From Chlamydiota bacterium (lineage in GTDB: Bacteria; Auribacterota; JACPWU01): DNA of 64,000 bases. A program made the translations under genes and the position numbers. The stretch covers positions 1-64,000 of the forward strand of contig JACOUC010000017.1 in the NCBI GenBank assembly GCA_016178055.1, read 5' to 3'. Below the pieces are notes generated by a model, which saw only the letters and a program-made list of their open reading frames with translations, ran no database searches and had not been told where the DNA came from. How positions within the stretch are numbered: the first letter of the stretch is position 1; every line of letters starts with the position of its first letter. This document shows, piece after piece, positions 8,194 to 17,200 of the stretch.

Positions 8194-8412
8194 TTATGAA
8201 GCCCAGTTAAGTTGCAGTTTTTTGTGATGAAATGCACAATCTCGTAAATATAAGTTAATAAGGTTTTGGTAGGGAATGCCTAGCTCGGTAGCCAGCGCCT
8301 TGAAATAGGATATGGTTCCTTTGTCCAACCGAATGGTAATAGGGCGCTTCAATCTAGAAACGTAGGGGTTTTTCTCGGCTTTCATCTTTGAAAAATCATA
8401 ATGTTCTCTCAT
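8194..8412 (-). CDS. Orphan BrnA/CopG-type antitoxin
   Basis: This 72-aa protein contains the BrnA-like core RPITIRLDKGTISYFKALA, followed by ELGIPYQNLINLYLRDCA. This is a ribbon-helix-helix DNA-binding fold with the typical 'GIPYQxLINxYLRDCA' ending. BrnA antitoxins normally follow a BrnT toxin gene; no toxin ORF lies in the 116 bp upstream or nearby, so this copy appears orphan. An imperfect palindrome about 34-52 bp upstream of its start codon may be its operator. It is likely an autoregulator; any other target is unknown. Confidence 0.75.
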   Translation of the reverse strand: MREHYDFSKMKAEKNPYVSRLKRPITIRLDKGTISYFKALATELGIPYQNLINLYLRDCAFHHKKLQLNWAS

Positions 8413-8445
8413 AGAATTATCTCCAATTCAAAGCGTAAATAATCC

Positions 8446-8464
8446 ATACGTACATTGTACATAT
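8446..8464 (-). promoter_or_regulatory. Imperfect palindrome upstream of the orphan antitoxin
   Basis: ATACGTACA-T-TGTACATAT is a 19-bp inverted repeat centred on one base, with one mismatched pair, in the promoter region of the divergent antitoxin gene. Ribbon-helix-helix antitoxins bind such palindromes to repress themselves, so an operator is plausible. No consensus -35/-10 pair is clear. Confidence 0.35.
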
Positions 8465-8528
8465 TTTTATATATTGTGTCTATAGATACTATCTTGGGTT
8501 CCCCTTAAAACTTAAATCTATAAACGTT

Positions 8529-9556
8529 TTATGAAGAAAAGGACTTATCGCTCAGAAGCCATTCTTTGAGAGGAACTCCCTTGATCGGCCCCAAATGGAA
8601 GTGATCGTTTTTGGTTAGGACCAAGAGGTTTTTCCGTTTTGAAAAAGTTTTTTCAAACCACAGAAATTCGTGAGGGGAAACTCTATTTTGGTATTTGACT
8701 TCAATGAGAGAAGGGACAAAATCGATTTCTTTTTTCCCACTCCAGTAGCCCACATCTTTTGAAATTCTTTGAAGTTCTTGGCAAACGATGCCCTCAGCGA
8801 TTTGACCTTCAAGTTCAGGCCGGATGGGGTCTCTTGGTTCAAACCCATTCAAAGTGCCTCCCCTTTGAAAAAGATGGAAAAGCAGAGGATCGATGGGGTA
8901 GTATTTTCGATTTTTCCGATGGGACAGGATTTGTTTGATGGGATCTTGCCACATCACTTCATAAATGGCAAAGCAATCCTTGAGTAATTCCAAATACTGT
9001 CGGGCTGTTTCAGAAGAAGAACATCTGATTTTCCTCTTTTTAGAAATTCCCCTTTAAGCCAGCTCCAGTAAATTTCGCCTACAAAATCAGGCAAGACTCT
9101 TAAACGAAGGTATTCTGTAATAGCCCAGGGAAAGCCTCCAATGAAAAAATATTCTTCAAGACTGATTAAACCGGCTAAGTCACGATAGGGAAGAGGCAAA
9201 ATTTCAAAATTGGTTTGACGATGTTTTCCTTGCCTTCCTGGAAAGAATTCCCCGCCTTCTCTCAGAGAGGTCGTTGATGAACCTGTGTAGAGAACCAAAA
9301 CTCCAGAGAATTTTCCTTGGTCTGTAAGGAGTTTAATGGCTCGATGCCATTGTGGAATGCTTGTAATTTCATCAATAAGAAGAGCTGCTCTCAGATGGGT
9401 TTGAGGAAGTTTTTCTAGGTAATCGAGAAGCTCTGACCTTAATTCTTGCCACGACTCAATTTCATCTCCTTCAATCAAAGCCACTTGTTCTGGCGGTAAT
9501 TCTTTCAAACATTTTATTGCCAGCAGTCTTAGGAATGTACTTTTTCCAATATAATT
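8529..9556 (-). pseudogene. Truncated, frameshifted AAA ATPase with DUF4143-type C-terminus
   Basis: This is the remains of an ATPase of the AAA_14/DUF4143 type. The piece from 9508 to 8954 has the Walker B-like ALLIDEITSIPQWHRAIKLL and a sensor region (VLYTGSSTTS). The same frame upstream still reads YIGKSTFLRLLA, the end of a Walker A motif, but everything before it is missing and replaced by the 3' end of the TPR gene. Near 9012-9025, in a TCTTCTTCT-type stretch, the frame breaks. The C-terminal piece continues in another frame (ETARQYLELLKDCFAIYEVM) to 8529 and ends with the DUF4143 nuclease-like segment (EIDFVPSLIEVKYQ). Such ATPases occur in accessory regions. This copy is certainly nonfunctional as a P-loop ATPase. 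Confidence 0.75.
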
Positions 9557-9557
9557 T

Positions 9558-11438
9558 TTATCGTATGTTCGCGATGGCTTCTTTAACCTCTACATCATCG
9601 GGTTTAATTCTGAGGGCTTCTAAAAATTCTTTTTTTGCATCTCGGGAAAGATTTAAGCGAACGAGAATCAAACCCAGATTATAATGGGCCTGGAAGGAAT
9701 CCGGTTTTAAACGCAGGACCTCTAAGTATTGTAGCGATGCCTCTTTCAAATCTTCTAGATTCATGAATGCTAAAGCTAAATTAAAATGGGCCTCTAAATA
9801 ATCAGGTTTTATTCTCAAGGCCTCTTGGAGTTGAGACACCGCTGATTCGAGCCGGTTCATTTGAATCAAAAGGGCTCCTAAATTATTGTGAAGGCTGGCA
9901 GAGTCAGGGCTTAATTCCAAGGCACGGGTATAATGCATTAGAGCCTCATCAAATCGATGTAAATCGGCAAGCGCCGCCGCAAAATTGTCATGGGCCTCCA
10001 TAAAATCAGGTTTAATCTTCAGCGCCTTCTCATACATTTGAATGGCTTCACTCATTCTCCCTTGCCGATAAGAGGCAAAGCCCAAATTATTATAAGCCTT
10101 TGCGAAGCCTGGATTCAGTTGAAGGGTTTTTTGATAGACTTCAATCGCTTCTTTTAATTGACCTTCTTCAGAAAGGGCGACCCCCCAGTTAAAATACAGC
10201 AAATCGCTTTGAGGATTAATATGAACGGCTCGTTCAAAAAGGCTTCGACTGCTTTCCCAGTATTTTATTTGCCCCCAAGTGACAAGAGGCATAACCCCTA
10301 GAATCAATACATATAGGATGGAAACCACTATTTTGCGAATAAATTTTCCAGATAATTTTGACAGAAGATCTCGAGCCCCCCAGGAGAGAATCATAAAAAG
10401 TCCAATTAAAGGAAGATAGGTATAGCGATCGGCATATCCTTGCATTCCGACTTGAACCAGTCCAATCACTGGAATTAAAGTGATCAGAAACCAAAACCAG
10501 CCGGTGAGAAGATAAGGATAATTCCGGCGTTTTTGAATGGCTCCATACGAAATAATGACTAATACGATAAATGCTCCCAGCGCTTCCCATAAAGGAAGAG
10601 AATTTCCAGGATGGGGATAAAAATAGGCCAGGTCAACCGGCCAAAACATTTTTTTGATGTAAATCATATATGAAACCAAAGTGTTTTTAATGCGAGCCAT
10701 CAGTGAAAATTTTTCTAAGGAGCGCACAGCACCACCCGATCGCTGAACAAGAAAGGTCATCCAGCATGAGCCCACGGATAAAATAAAAAAGGGAATTTTT
10801 TCCCACAGACATTTCCATCGATATTTTGAAAAACGGTTTAAAGGGAAATCGTCGAGAAGAAGGAGCACAAAAGGCCAGCTGACCAGGGTTGGTTTTGAAA
10901 GAAGACCTAAAATAAATATAACGATTGTTCCTAAATATTTTCGGAGTGAGGGGGAGCGGGTATAAATCGAATAAAACAGCAAAGTTCCGATCCCAAAAAA
11001 AGCGCTGAGAACATCCTTTCTTTCAGCAACCCAGGCAACCGATTCGACATGAAGGGGATGAAGAGCGAAAAGAAAGGCCGTAAAAAAACTGGCAGATTGA
11101 ATTCCAGTCATTAAAAATAAAGTTGTAAACAGAAGAAGAGAATTAAAGATGTGAAAAAACAAATTGGTGAGATGATGGCCCGAAGGATTGAGCCCATACA
11201 TTTGGGCGTCGATTATATGGCTTATCCATGTCAAAGGATGCCAATTAGCCATTTCTCTGGTCTTAAAAGCCCAGCGAATATTTTCGAGCGTCAGACCTTT
11301 CTGAACATGGGCATTTTTAGTCACATATCCATTATCATCGAAGGGTAAAAAAGGATGATGACTCACTTGAATATAGATAGCCGTAGTCAGGAGAGCGATT
11401 AAAAGACCTAATAAGATGTTCAGTCGAGTAGGATGCAT
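9558..11438 (-). CDS. TMTC-like membrane protein with C-terminal TPR repeats
   Basis: This is a polytopic inner-membrane protein of about 626 aa. About ten hydrophobic segments occupy residues 1-400, and six to seven 34-aa TPR units occupy the last 220 residues. The first extracytoplasmic loop carries FDDNGYVTKNAHV and WHPLTWISHIID, typical of the GT-C-like TMTC/DUF1736 group, whose eukaryotic members are O-mannosyltransferases. Glycosyl transfer here is inference. An upstream ATG (11498) adds 20 residues encoded by a heptamer-type repeat (GDRRQATGDRES-like), so I prefer ATG 11438. The stop lies next to the truncated ATPase, so a deletion junction touches its 3' end, although the last TPR looks intact. 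Confidence 0.75.
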   Translation of the reverse strand: MHPTRLNILLGLLIALLTTAIYIQVSHHPFLPFDDNGYVTKNAHVQKGLTLENIRWAFKTREMANWHPLTWISHIIDAQMYGLNPSGHHLTNLFFHIFNSLLLFTTLFLMTGIQSASFFTAFLFALHPLHVESVAWVAERKDVLSAFFGIGTLLFYSIYTRSPSLRKYLGTIVIFILGLLSKPTLVSWPFVLLLLDDFPLNRFSKYRWKCLWEKIPFFILSVGSCWMTFLVQRSGGAVRSLEKFSLMARIKNTLVSYMIYIKKMFWPVDLAYFYPHPGNSLPLWEALGAFIVLVIISYGAIQKRRNYPYLLTGWFWFLITLIPVIGLVQVGMQGYADRYTYLPLIGLFMILSWGARDLLSKLSGKFIRKIVVSILYVLILGVMPLVTWGQIKYWESSRSLFERAVHINPQSDLLYFNWGVALSEEGQLKEAIEVYQKTLQLNPGFAKAYNNLGFASYRQGRMSEAIQMYEKALKIKPDFMEAHDNFAAALADLHRFDEALMHYTRALELSPDSASLHNNLGALLIQMNRLESAVSQLQEALRIKPDYLEAHFNLALAFMNLEDLKEASLQYLEVLRLKPDSFQAHYNLGLILVRLNLSRDAKKEFLEALRIKPDDVEVKEAIANIR

Positions 11439-11451
11439 AAGATTTGCGGAT

Positions 11452-11486
11452 TCCCTGTCTCCGGTCGCCTGTCTGCGGTTACTGGG
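11452..11486. repeat. Heptamer-period array, CCTGTC/CCGGTC family
   Basis: The block splits into 7-base units (CCCTGTC, TCCGGTC, GCCTGTC, TGCGGTT, ACTGGGG). It belongs to the same family as blocks at 50541, 60671, 61998 and 63085. It lies just upstream of the preferred start of the TPR protein gene. Confidence 0.65.
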
Positions 11487-11618
11487 GCCCATTTTCATAA
11501 CGGCTTTAAAGCTACCACATTTATCGCTCAGCGCTTATAGTTTTTTCTAATGGTCAGGGCCACCTTATTATAAATTTTGAGCCAAGATTTGATGAAGAAG
11601 TTGTTCATTCCAACCTGC

Positions 11619-11686
11619 TTTGTAGTCGCCCGATTCATCGGGCAGTCCATGCACATGGATGGCCCCATGAATGGGGCGACTACAAA
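11619..11686. repeat. 68-bp palindromic element upstream of ileS
   Basis: Perfect 13-bp inverted ends TTTGTAGTCGCCC (11619-11631) and GGGCGACTACAAA (11674-11686) enclose smaller stems (CGATTCATCG; GCCCCATGAATGGGGC). This is an extragenic palindrome in the 315-bp gap before ileS. The rest of the gap (11499-11813) holds only the promoter listed separately. Confidence 0.8.
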
Positions 11687-11775
11687 TTCTTGCTATGGCA
11701 CTTGCATTGAGTGGAATCAGATACATAGCCTATTCATTTATAATGAGGTTGCCCTGATGCGGGGTCAAACCGCGA

Positions 11776-11804
11776 TTGACACTCTTTTGCGACTCTGGTA
11801 CGAT
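11776..11804 (+). promoter_or_regulatory. Sigma-70-type promoter for ileS
   Basis: TTGACA (11776-11781), a 17-bp spacer and TACGAT (11799-11804) form a near-consensus promoter. Transcription would begin near 11811, only a few bases before the ATG codons at 11814 and 11817. The ileS message therefore looks leaderless, which agrees with the lack of a Shine-Dalgarno sequence. Confidence 0.7.
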
Positions 11805-11813
11805 CGCCGTTCA

Positions 11814-14624
11814 ATGATGGATTACAAAGAAACACTCAATCTTCCTAAAACAAGTTTTCCCATGAAGGCTGATTTGCCGAAGCGGGAACCTCTCTTTTTT
11901 GAACAATGGGAAAAAGATCATCTTTATCAAAAAATACAAGAAAACAGGAAAAATAGTCCTGCTTTTATTCTCCACGATGGCCCCCCTTATGCGAATGGTG
12001 ACATTCACATCGGTCATGCACTGAATAAAATTTTAAAAGACATCATCATTAGATATAAAACCATGCAAGGATTTAGAACCCCTTATGTTCCGGGCTGGGA
12101 CTGTCATGGCCTTCCAGTTGAACTTCAGCTTTTTAAGGAGTTAGGGAAGACGAAACATACGGTTGACCGTCTTGACTTTCGAGCCAAAGCCCGTCAATAT
12201 GCCTTAAAATATATCGATATTCAGAAGTCTCAATTTAAGCGACTTGGGATTCTAGGGGAATGGGAAAACCCTTATCTCACCATGAACTTTTCTTATCAGG
12301 CAAGCATCATGGAGTGTTTTTGGGATCTTTATCAAAAGGGGTACATTTATAAAGGTCTCAAACCTATTTATTGGTGCGCCAGCTGTGAGACCGCATTGGC
12401 AGAGGCCGAAGTAGAATATGAAAATAAAACCTCGCCTTCGATTTATGTAAAATTTGCATTGACTCAAACATCAGCCCAAGCCCTTGATCTTCTGCTCAAT
12501 ACATCGGTTTTAATTTGGACCACAACCCCATGGACACTTCCTGGAAACGTAGCGGTTGCTGTCCATCCTGAGGCAGAATATGTTGCATTTGAGATAGGAG
12601 AAGAGACTCTGATTGCAGCTCAAGAACTCATACCTAAACTCCAAAATTTAATGAACTGGGCTTCGATCAAAATCCTAAAAACTTTTAAAGGGAAAGATCT
12701 TGAGAAACTTGAATGTCAGCATCCTTTTATTGATCGAAAATCTCTTTTGATTTTAGGCTCTCATGTAACGTTAGACCAAGGAACAGGCTGCGTCCATACG
12801 GCCCCCGGACATGGCCAGGAAGATTATGAAATCGGTCTTGTTTACCATCTTCCTATTCTTTCCCCTGTCAATGCCCAAGGCCAGTTTACAAATGAGGTTG
12901 AACTTTTTAAGGGACAATCGGTTTTTTCCGCCAATCGAGCCATCTGTGATTTACTTAAGGAACGGGGAGCTCTTCTCCTTCAAAAACCAATCGAGCATAC
13001 CTATCCCCATTGTTGGCGCTGTCAATCTCCAGTTATTTTCCGGGCTACTCCTCAATGGTTTTTAGGGGTCGATCGAAAAAACCTACGTCAAAATTCGCTC
13101 AAGGCTATTGATGAAGTAAAATGGATTCCCTCTGGTGGAAAAAACCGTATTTCCAGCATGATCGAAACACGGCCAGACTGGTGTCTCTCCAGACAAAGGT
13201 TGTGGGGGGTTCCATTCCCAATTTTTTATTGTAAGCAATGTAACAAGGAATTTTTGGATAACGAGACGGCTCAAAAAATCATTCAGAAAGTTAAAAAAGA
13301 GGGTGCTTGCGCTTGGTTTAAATATTCGGTTCATGATTGGCTGGGGGAGACAAAAAAATGTGCCTCATGTGGAAAGGGGGAATTTTCAAAAGAAGAAGAC
13401 ATCATGGATGTCTGGTTTGATTCTGGAATTAGTCATCATGCGGTTCTCAATAAAGTCAAAGGACTCCAAGCCCCCGCAGATCTCTACTTAGAAGGAAGCG
13501 ATCAACATCGGGGCTGGTTTCAAACTTCACTTTTAGCCGCCATGAGCCTTTCGGAGAAACCTCCCTTTAAAGCGGTTTTAACTCATGGGTTTGTCGTCGA
13601 TGGGGAAGGGAAGAAGATGTCGAAATCTTCAGGGAATGTCATAGCCCCTCAAGAAGTTATAAAAAATTATGGCGCTGATATTTTAAGATTATGGGTTTCC
13701 TCGACTGATTTTTTTCAGGACATTCGAATTTCAGAAGCCATTTTGCGTCAAATTGCTGATACTTATCGAAAAATGAGAAATACCTTTCGATATTTATTAG
13801 GAAATTTATTTGACTATGACTCAAGGCAGCATCAAGTTAATTCTGATGAATTAAGCGAACTGGATCAATGGGTTTTAAGCCGCCTTTTTAATGTTCATGA
13901 GAAAGTCAGTCATGCTTATCAAAAATATGAATTTTGCAAAATTTATCATTTGATCGATCAATTCTGTATCATTGAACTGAGCGCTTTTTATTTTGACATT
14001 CTTAAAGATAGCCTCTATACTTTGCCGCCTAAATCAAAGAAACGAAAGGCTGCTCAATCGGTTCTCTTTGAAATTTTAAGGGTACTGAATGGCTTGCTCA
14101 GTCCCATTCTTGTTGTAAGTATGGAAGAAATTTGGCAGTCCGATGGTTTGTTAGGTGGACCCAACTCAAGCGTTCATCTAACAAACTGGCCAACGGTTGA
14201 TCAAAAGTGGTATGATGAATTACTCGAAAAAAAATGGGAATTTATTCAAGAAATTCGGTCTGAAGTCCTCAAAGTTTTAGAGGACCAACGTAAGTCTAAA
14301 GTCATTGGAAGTTCGCTTGAGGCTCAAGTAGAGCTTGTGACAGATCGGGAAGATATTCTAGGCTGTTTTGAAAATTCCAACCTCGATCTTAAGGCTATTT
14401 TTATTGTTTCCCAAGCAAGTCTCAAGGGAATGATGGAACCTTGGCCTCAAGATTATCATTTAACGGGGATGAAAAGGTTAGGGATTAAAGTCAGTCGAGC
14501 CTCAGGCGAAAAATGCCAACGATGTTGGAATTATGCTGTCACTGTAGGTGAAAGTGAGGCGCATCCACTCATTTGTCACCGGTGCATTGAATCTGTCAGC
14601 GAGCATCTTAGAGGTTCAAAATGA
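11814..14624 (+). CDS. ileS: Isoleucyl-tRNA synthetase
   Basis: A cytosolic class I enzyme that charges tRNA-Ile with isoleucine using ATP. With the start at ATG 11814 (or the adjacent 11817) it is 936 aa, the usual bacterial size, and begins MMDYKETLNLPKTSFP as family members do. HIGH (about 65-68) and KMSKS (about 601-605) catalytic motifs are intact. The editing domain lies between them, and the C-terminal zinc motif CQRCW..CHRC is present. An in-frame extension to 11577 exists but covers a palindromic repeat and the promoter, so it is rejected. It heads a same-strand run with dksA-like, lspA, lgt and rluD, a common arrangement. Confidence 0.97.
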   Translation: MMDYKETLNLPKTSFPMKADLPKREPLFFEQWEKDHLYQKIQENRKNSPAFILHDGPPYANGDIHIGHALNKILKDIIIRYKTMQGFRTPYVPGWDCHGLPVELQLFKELGKTKHTVDRLDFRAKARQYALKYIDIQKSQFKRLGILGEWENPYLTMNFSYQASIMECFWDLYQKGYIYKGLKPIYWCASCETALAEAEVEYENKTSPSIYVKFALTQTSAQALDLLLNTSVLIWTTTPWTLPGNVAVAVHPEAEYVAFEIGEETLIAAQELIPKLQNLMNWASIKILKTFKGKDLEKLECQHPFIDRKSLLILGSHVTLDQGTGCVHTAPGHGQEDYEIGLVYHLPILSPVNAQGQFTNEVELFKGQSVFSANRAICDLLKERGALLLQKPIEHTYPHCWRCQSPVIFRATPQWFLGVDRKNLRQNSLKAIDEVKWIPSGGKNRISSMIETRPDWCLSRQRLWGVPFPIFYCKQCNKEFLDNETAQKIIQKVKKEGACAWFKYSVHDWLGETKKCASCGKGEFSKEEDIMDVWFDSGISHHAVLNKVKGLQAPADLYLEGSDQHRGWFQTSLLAAMSLSEKPPFKAVLTHGFVVDGEGKKMSKSSGNVIAPQEVIKNYGADILRLWVSSTDFFQDIRISEAILRQIADTYRKMRNTFRYLLGNLFDYDSRQHQVNSDELSELDQWVLSRLFNVHEKVSHAYQKYEFCKIYHLIDQFCIIELSAFYFDILKDSLYTLPPKSKKRKAAQSVLFEILRVLNGLLSPILVVSMEEIWQSDGLLGGPNSSVHLTNWPTVDQKWYDELLEKKWEFIQEIRSEVLKVLEDQRKSKVIGSSLEAQVELVTDREDILGCFENSNLDLKAIFIVSQASLKGMMEPWPQDYHLTGMKRLGIKVSRASGEKCQRCWNYAVTVGESEAHPLICHRCIESVSEHLRGSK

Positions 14625-14645
14625 TTTTATGCGAAGGGGAAAAAT

Positions 14646-15056
14646 ATGTCAAAGAGTAAACCTGTAAAAGATAAATTAAAAAAATCCGTCATTCAAGAAT
14701 ACAAGAAAGTTCTCCTGAATGAGCTCGAAAGATTAACAAAAAATATTGACCATCTTAAAAGCGATCATCTTCAAAAATCTCAGAAGGATAGTACGGGAGA
14801 ACTCTCGGGCTATTCAATTCATATTGCCGATATGAGTGGGGATGATTATGATCGAGGTGTTGCCTTGGGGATTTTTACTCAGGAACAGGAAATTCTTTAT
14901 TTAATCCAGGAAGCCCTTAAACGGATCGATGATGGAACTTTTGGTATCTGCGAAGTTTGTGAAAAACCTATTTCTTCGAAGCGACTTGATGCAGTTCCTT
15001 ATGCCACCTTATGCCTTCCATGCCAGACCGAACAGGAAAAAAAGAAAAAATCTTAA
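14646..15056 (+). CDS. DksA/TraR-family zinc-finger protein
   Basis: This 136-aa protein has a long basic N-terminal helix region, a central acidic DxSGDDYDRG stretch and a C-terminal C4 zinc finger (CEVCEKPISSKRLDAVPYAT, then LCLPCQ). This is the DksA/TraR or YteA-like family, which binds RNA polymerase through the secondary channel in characterised members and modulates transcription. The gene lies 21 bp after ileS, preceded by GAAGGGG, and its 3' end overlaps lspA by 46 bp. This ileS-dksA-lspA arrangement recurs in many bacteria. The exact role, ppGpp-linked or not, cannot be told from sequence. Confidence 0.85.
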   Translation: MSKSKPVKDKLKKSVIQEYKKVLLNELERLTKNIDHLKSDHLQKSQKDSTGELSGYSIHIADMSGDDYDRGVALGIFTQEQEILYLIQEALKRIDDGTFGICEVCEKPISSKRLDAVPYATLCLPCQTEQEKKKKS

Positions 15057-15517
15057 AATTGATATTCAGTTTTCTTGTTCTAATTATTTTCTTTATCGAT
15101 CAGTGTTCAAAACACTTCATCGATGGGAATTTTTACCCTGGGACTTTCAAAGTCATTATTCCAAATTTTTTCAACATAACCCTCGCCCACAACTCAGGAA
15201 GTGCATTTGGCGCATTTCCCCATGCTAAGATTTTTCTTCTCATTATCAACCTTCTTTCAGTTATGATTTTAATGATTCTATATTGCAAAATTGCTCCCCT
15301 TAAATGGATGAAGAAAATTTCATTAAGTTTAATTCTAGGAGGAGCTTTTGGAAATTTGTTTGATCGAATTTTTCGAGGATATGTTGTAGATTTTTTTGAT
15401 GTTTATATCCAATCGTATCACTGGTATACATTTAATGTTGCGGACAGTGCCATTACGGTAGGCGCTGTTTTTTTTGCTGTGTCTTTTTTGAAAGAGGAAT
15501 ATAAAAAAATAATATGA
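15011..15517 (+). CDS. lspA: Lipoprotein signal peptidase II
   Basis: An inner-membrane aspartyl protease that removes the signal peptide from diacylated prolipoproteins. It is 168 aa with four hydrophobic segments. The family motifs are all present: FNITLAHNSGSAFGAF, GGAFGNLFDRIFRGYVVDFF (first catalytic Asp) and FNVADSAITVG (second catalytic Asp). The start overlaps the dksA-like gene; ATG 15020 is an alternative start, and neither has a clear RBS, suggesting translational coupling. It overlaps lgt by 4 bp (ATGA), so the two lipoprotein-maturation enzymes are co-translated. Confidence 0.95.
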   Translation: MPSMPDRTGKKEKILKLIFSFLVLIIFFIDQCSKHFIDGNFYPGTFKVIIPNFFNITLAHNSGSAFGAFPHAKIFLLIINLLSVMILMILYCKIAPLKWMKKISLSLILGGAFGNLFDRIFRGYVVDFFDVYIQSYHWYTFNVADSAITVGAVFFAVSFLKEEYKKII

Positions 15518-16284
15518 AATCCATTCTTTTTAAATTAGGCACAATAACCCTTTATTCCTATGGGGCTATGATGGCACTGGGTTTTTTTTTGGGAGTCATT
15601 GTCCTGAGACTTCGCTCCCAGAAAATGGGTATTCCACGTCAAAAAAGTTATGACCTTGGAATAGGAATGATGATAGGCGGGTTAATGGGAGCTCGTGTTT
15701 TCTACGTAGCTACTCACTGGCATACCTATTTTCATCATCCCTTAGAGATCATCATGATTCAAAAAGGGGGTCTTGCCTTTTATGGGGGCTTAATGGGAGG
15801 AATTCTAGCCATTAAAATTTTTTCTTATACTCAAAATTTTCCATTTCTAAAAATTGCAGATCTTGTGATTATTGCACTCGTGCCCGCTCATGCCATTGGA
15901 CGCATAGGATGTTTTATGAATGGATGCTGTTTTGGTAGACCCACAAAAATGCCTTGGGCGGTCAACTTTCCACAAGGGAGTCTTCCAGCTCTTCATTATG
16001 GGCCTCATCATCTCATCCATCCGGTTCAACTTTATGAAGCATGGCTGCTGACATTTCTTTTTTGGTTTCTCTTATGGATCGATCAAAGAAAAACATTTGA
16101 AGGAGAAACTTTTATTTTTTATCTTATGCTCTATCCTGTTCTTCGATTTTCAATGGAATTTTTTAGAGGGGATAATCCTTTGATAGGAGCTTTAAGCATC
16201 TTCCAGTGGATGAGTCTTGGAACAGCAGGATTCGCACTCATTTATTTTTATCGATCGAAACGAGATGTCAGAAGAAATCATTAA
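15514..16284 (+). CDS. lgt: Prolipoprotein diacylglyceryl transferase
   Basis: An inner-membrane enzyme that transfers diacylglycerol from phosphatidylglycerol to the lipobox cysteine, the step before LspA. It is 256 aa with about seven membrane segments. The Lgt signature is intact (HAIGRIGCFMNGCCFGRP, with its essential Arg), as is the downstream HPVQLYEA region. It shares an ATGA overlap with lspA and overlaps rluD by 20 bp. The glycine-zipper lipoprotein at 38793 is an obvious substrate in this window. Confidence 0.95.
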   Translation: MKSILFKLGTITLYSYGAMMALGFFLGVIVLRLRSQKMGIPRQKSYDLGIGMMIGGLMGARVFYVATHWHTYFHHPLEIIMIQKGGLAFYGGLMGGILAIKIFSYTQNFPFLKIADLVIIALVPAHAIGRIGCFMNGCCFGRPTKMPWAVNFPQGSLPALHYGPHHLIHPVQLYEAWLLTFLFWFLLWIDQRKTFEGETFIFYLMLYPVLRFSMEFFRGDNPLIGALSIFQWMSLGTAGFALIYFYRSKRDVRRNH

Positions 16285-17200
16285 GCATTTCAAAGTTGAC
16301 CCCATTGATTCTGGAAAACGACTTGATTTATATCTGGTCGAAAAACTTCCTAAATTTTCTCGAACTCAAATTCAAGGAGCGATTAGAGAAAAAAAAGTAA
16401 CCATCGATGGTGTCCCACGCAAGTCCCATACCTTCCTACATCCTGGACAATCCATCAAAATTCATATTCCTGTTCCAAAAATCATTCGCCTTCTTCCTGA
16501 AAATATTCCTTTAGAAGTCCTTTATGAGGATGAGAATATTCTTGTCATCAACAAGCAACCCGGTCTGGTGGTTCATCCTGCGCCTGGACATTTGGAGCAC
16601 ACTTTAGTAAATGCCATTCTCCACCATTGTCAAACCCTTGCAAAAACAGATAATCCGCTTAGGCCTGGGATTGTCCATCGATTAGACAAAGACACTTCGG
16701 GATGTTTATTGATTGCAAAACAAGAAGGAGGTTTAAGAAAACTCGGGGCCCAATTTGAAAAAAGAAAAGTCATGAAGCAATATCTTGCCCTTGTTTGGGG
16801 AGTCCTCAAAGGAGTCAAAGGGGAACTGCTCTTAGGGATTAGCCGCCATCCGACCGATCGAAAAAAAATGGCGGTGACTTTAACAGGTAAACAGGCTCAT
16901 ACCACTTTTGAAGTTGTTGAAAAATTTAAAAGGGCGACACTGATACGTGTCGTGCTTAAAACAGGTCGAACGCATCAAATTCGTGTTCATATGGCCCATT
17001 TGGGACACCCTGTTCTTGGAGATTCGGATTATGGAAAGAAAGGTCTGGAAGTTGCAAAAGAGTTAGGAATCACACGTCAGATGCTACACGCCGCTTTTTT
17101 GGAGATCATTCATCCTGAAAACAATCAACCCATTTCGTTTTCAGCGCCCATTCCCCAAGACATGAATGAAGCGATTCTGAAATTAAGAGCAGAAATCTAA
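16265..17200 (+). CDS. rluD: 23S rRNA pseudouridine synthase, RluD-type
   Basis: A cytosolic RluA/RluD-family pseudouridine synthase of about 311 aa. An N-terminal S4-like domain (GKRLDLYLVEKLPKFSRTQI) precedes the catalytic domain, which holds the HRLDKDTSG motif with the catalytic Asp and the later GRTHQIRVHMAHLGHPVLGD motif. I chose ATG 16265 (MSEEIIKHF), which gives a normal N-terminus; the longer frame from 16217 only reads through lgt. It is convergent with gspM, and the two stop codons overlap by 4 bp. The target is most likely the helix-69 uridines of 23S rRNA, but RluC-like specificity is possible. Confidence 0.92.
   Translation: MSEEIIKHFKVDPIDSGKRLDLYLVEKLPKFSRTQIQGAIREKKVTIDGVPRKSHTFLHPGQSIKIHIPVPKIIRLLPENIPLEVLYEDENILVINKQPGLVVHPAPGHLEHTLVNAILHHCQTLAKTDNPLRPGIVHRLDKDTSGCLLIAKQEGGLRKLGAQFEKRKVMKQYLALVWGVLKGVKGELLLGISRHPTDRKKMAVTLTGKQAHTTFEVVEKFKRATLIRVVLKTGRTHQIRVHMAHLGHPVLGDSDYGKKGLEVAKELGITRQMLHAAFLEIIHPENNQPISFSAPIPQDMNEAILKLRAEI

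Noticed and set aside
8140-8199. 19-codon ORF preceded by AGGAGATG
   Set aside because: A plausible RBS is present but the peptide is very short, resembles nothing and overlaps the convergent antitoxin gene; not supportable.
11577-11813. N-terminal extension of isoleucyl-tRNA synthetase
   Set aside because: The extension covers a palindromic repeat and a good promoter; the family N-terminus begins at the ATG pair 11814/11817.
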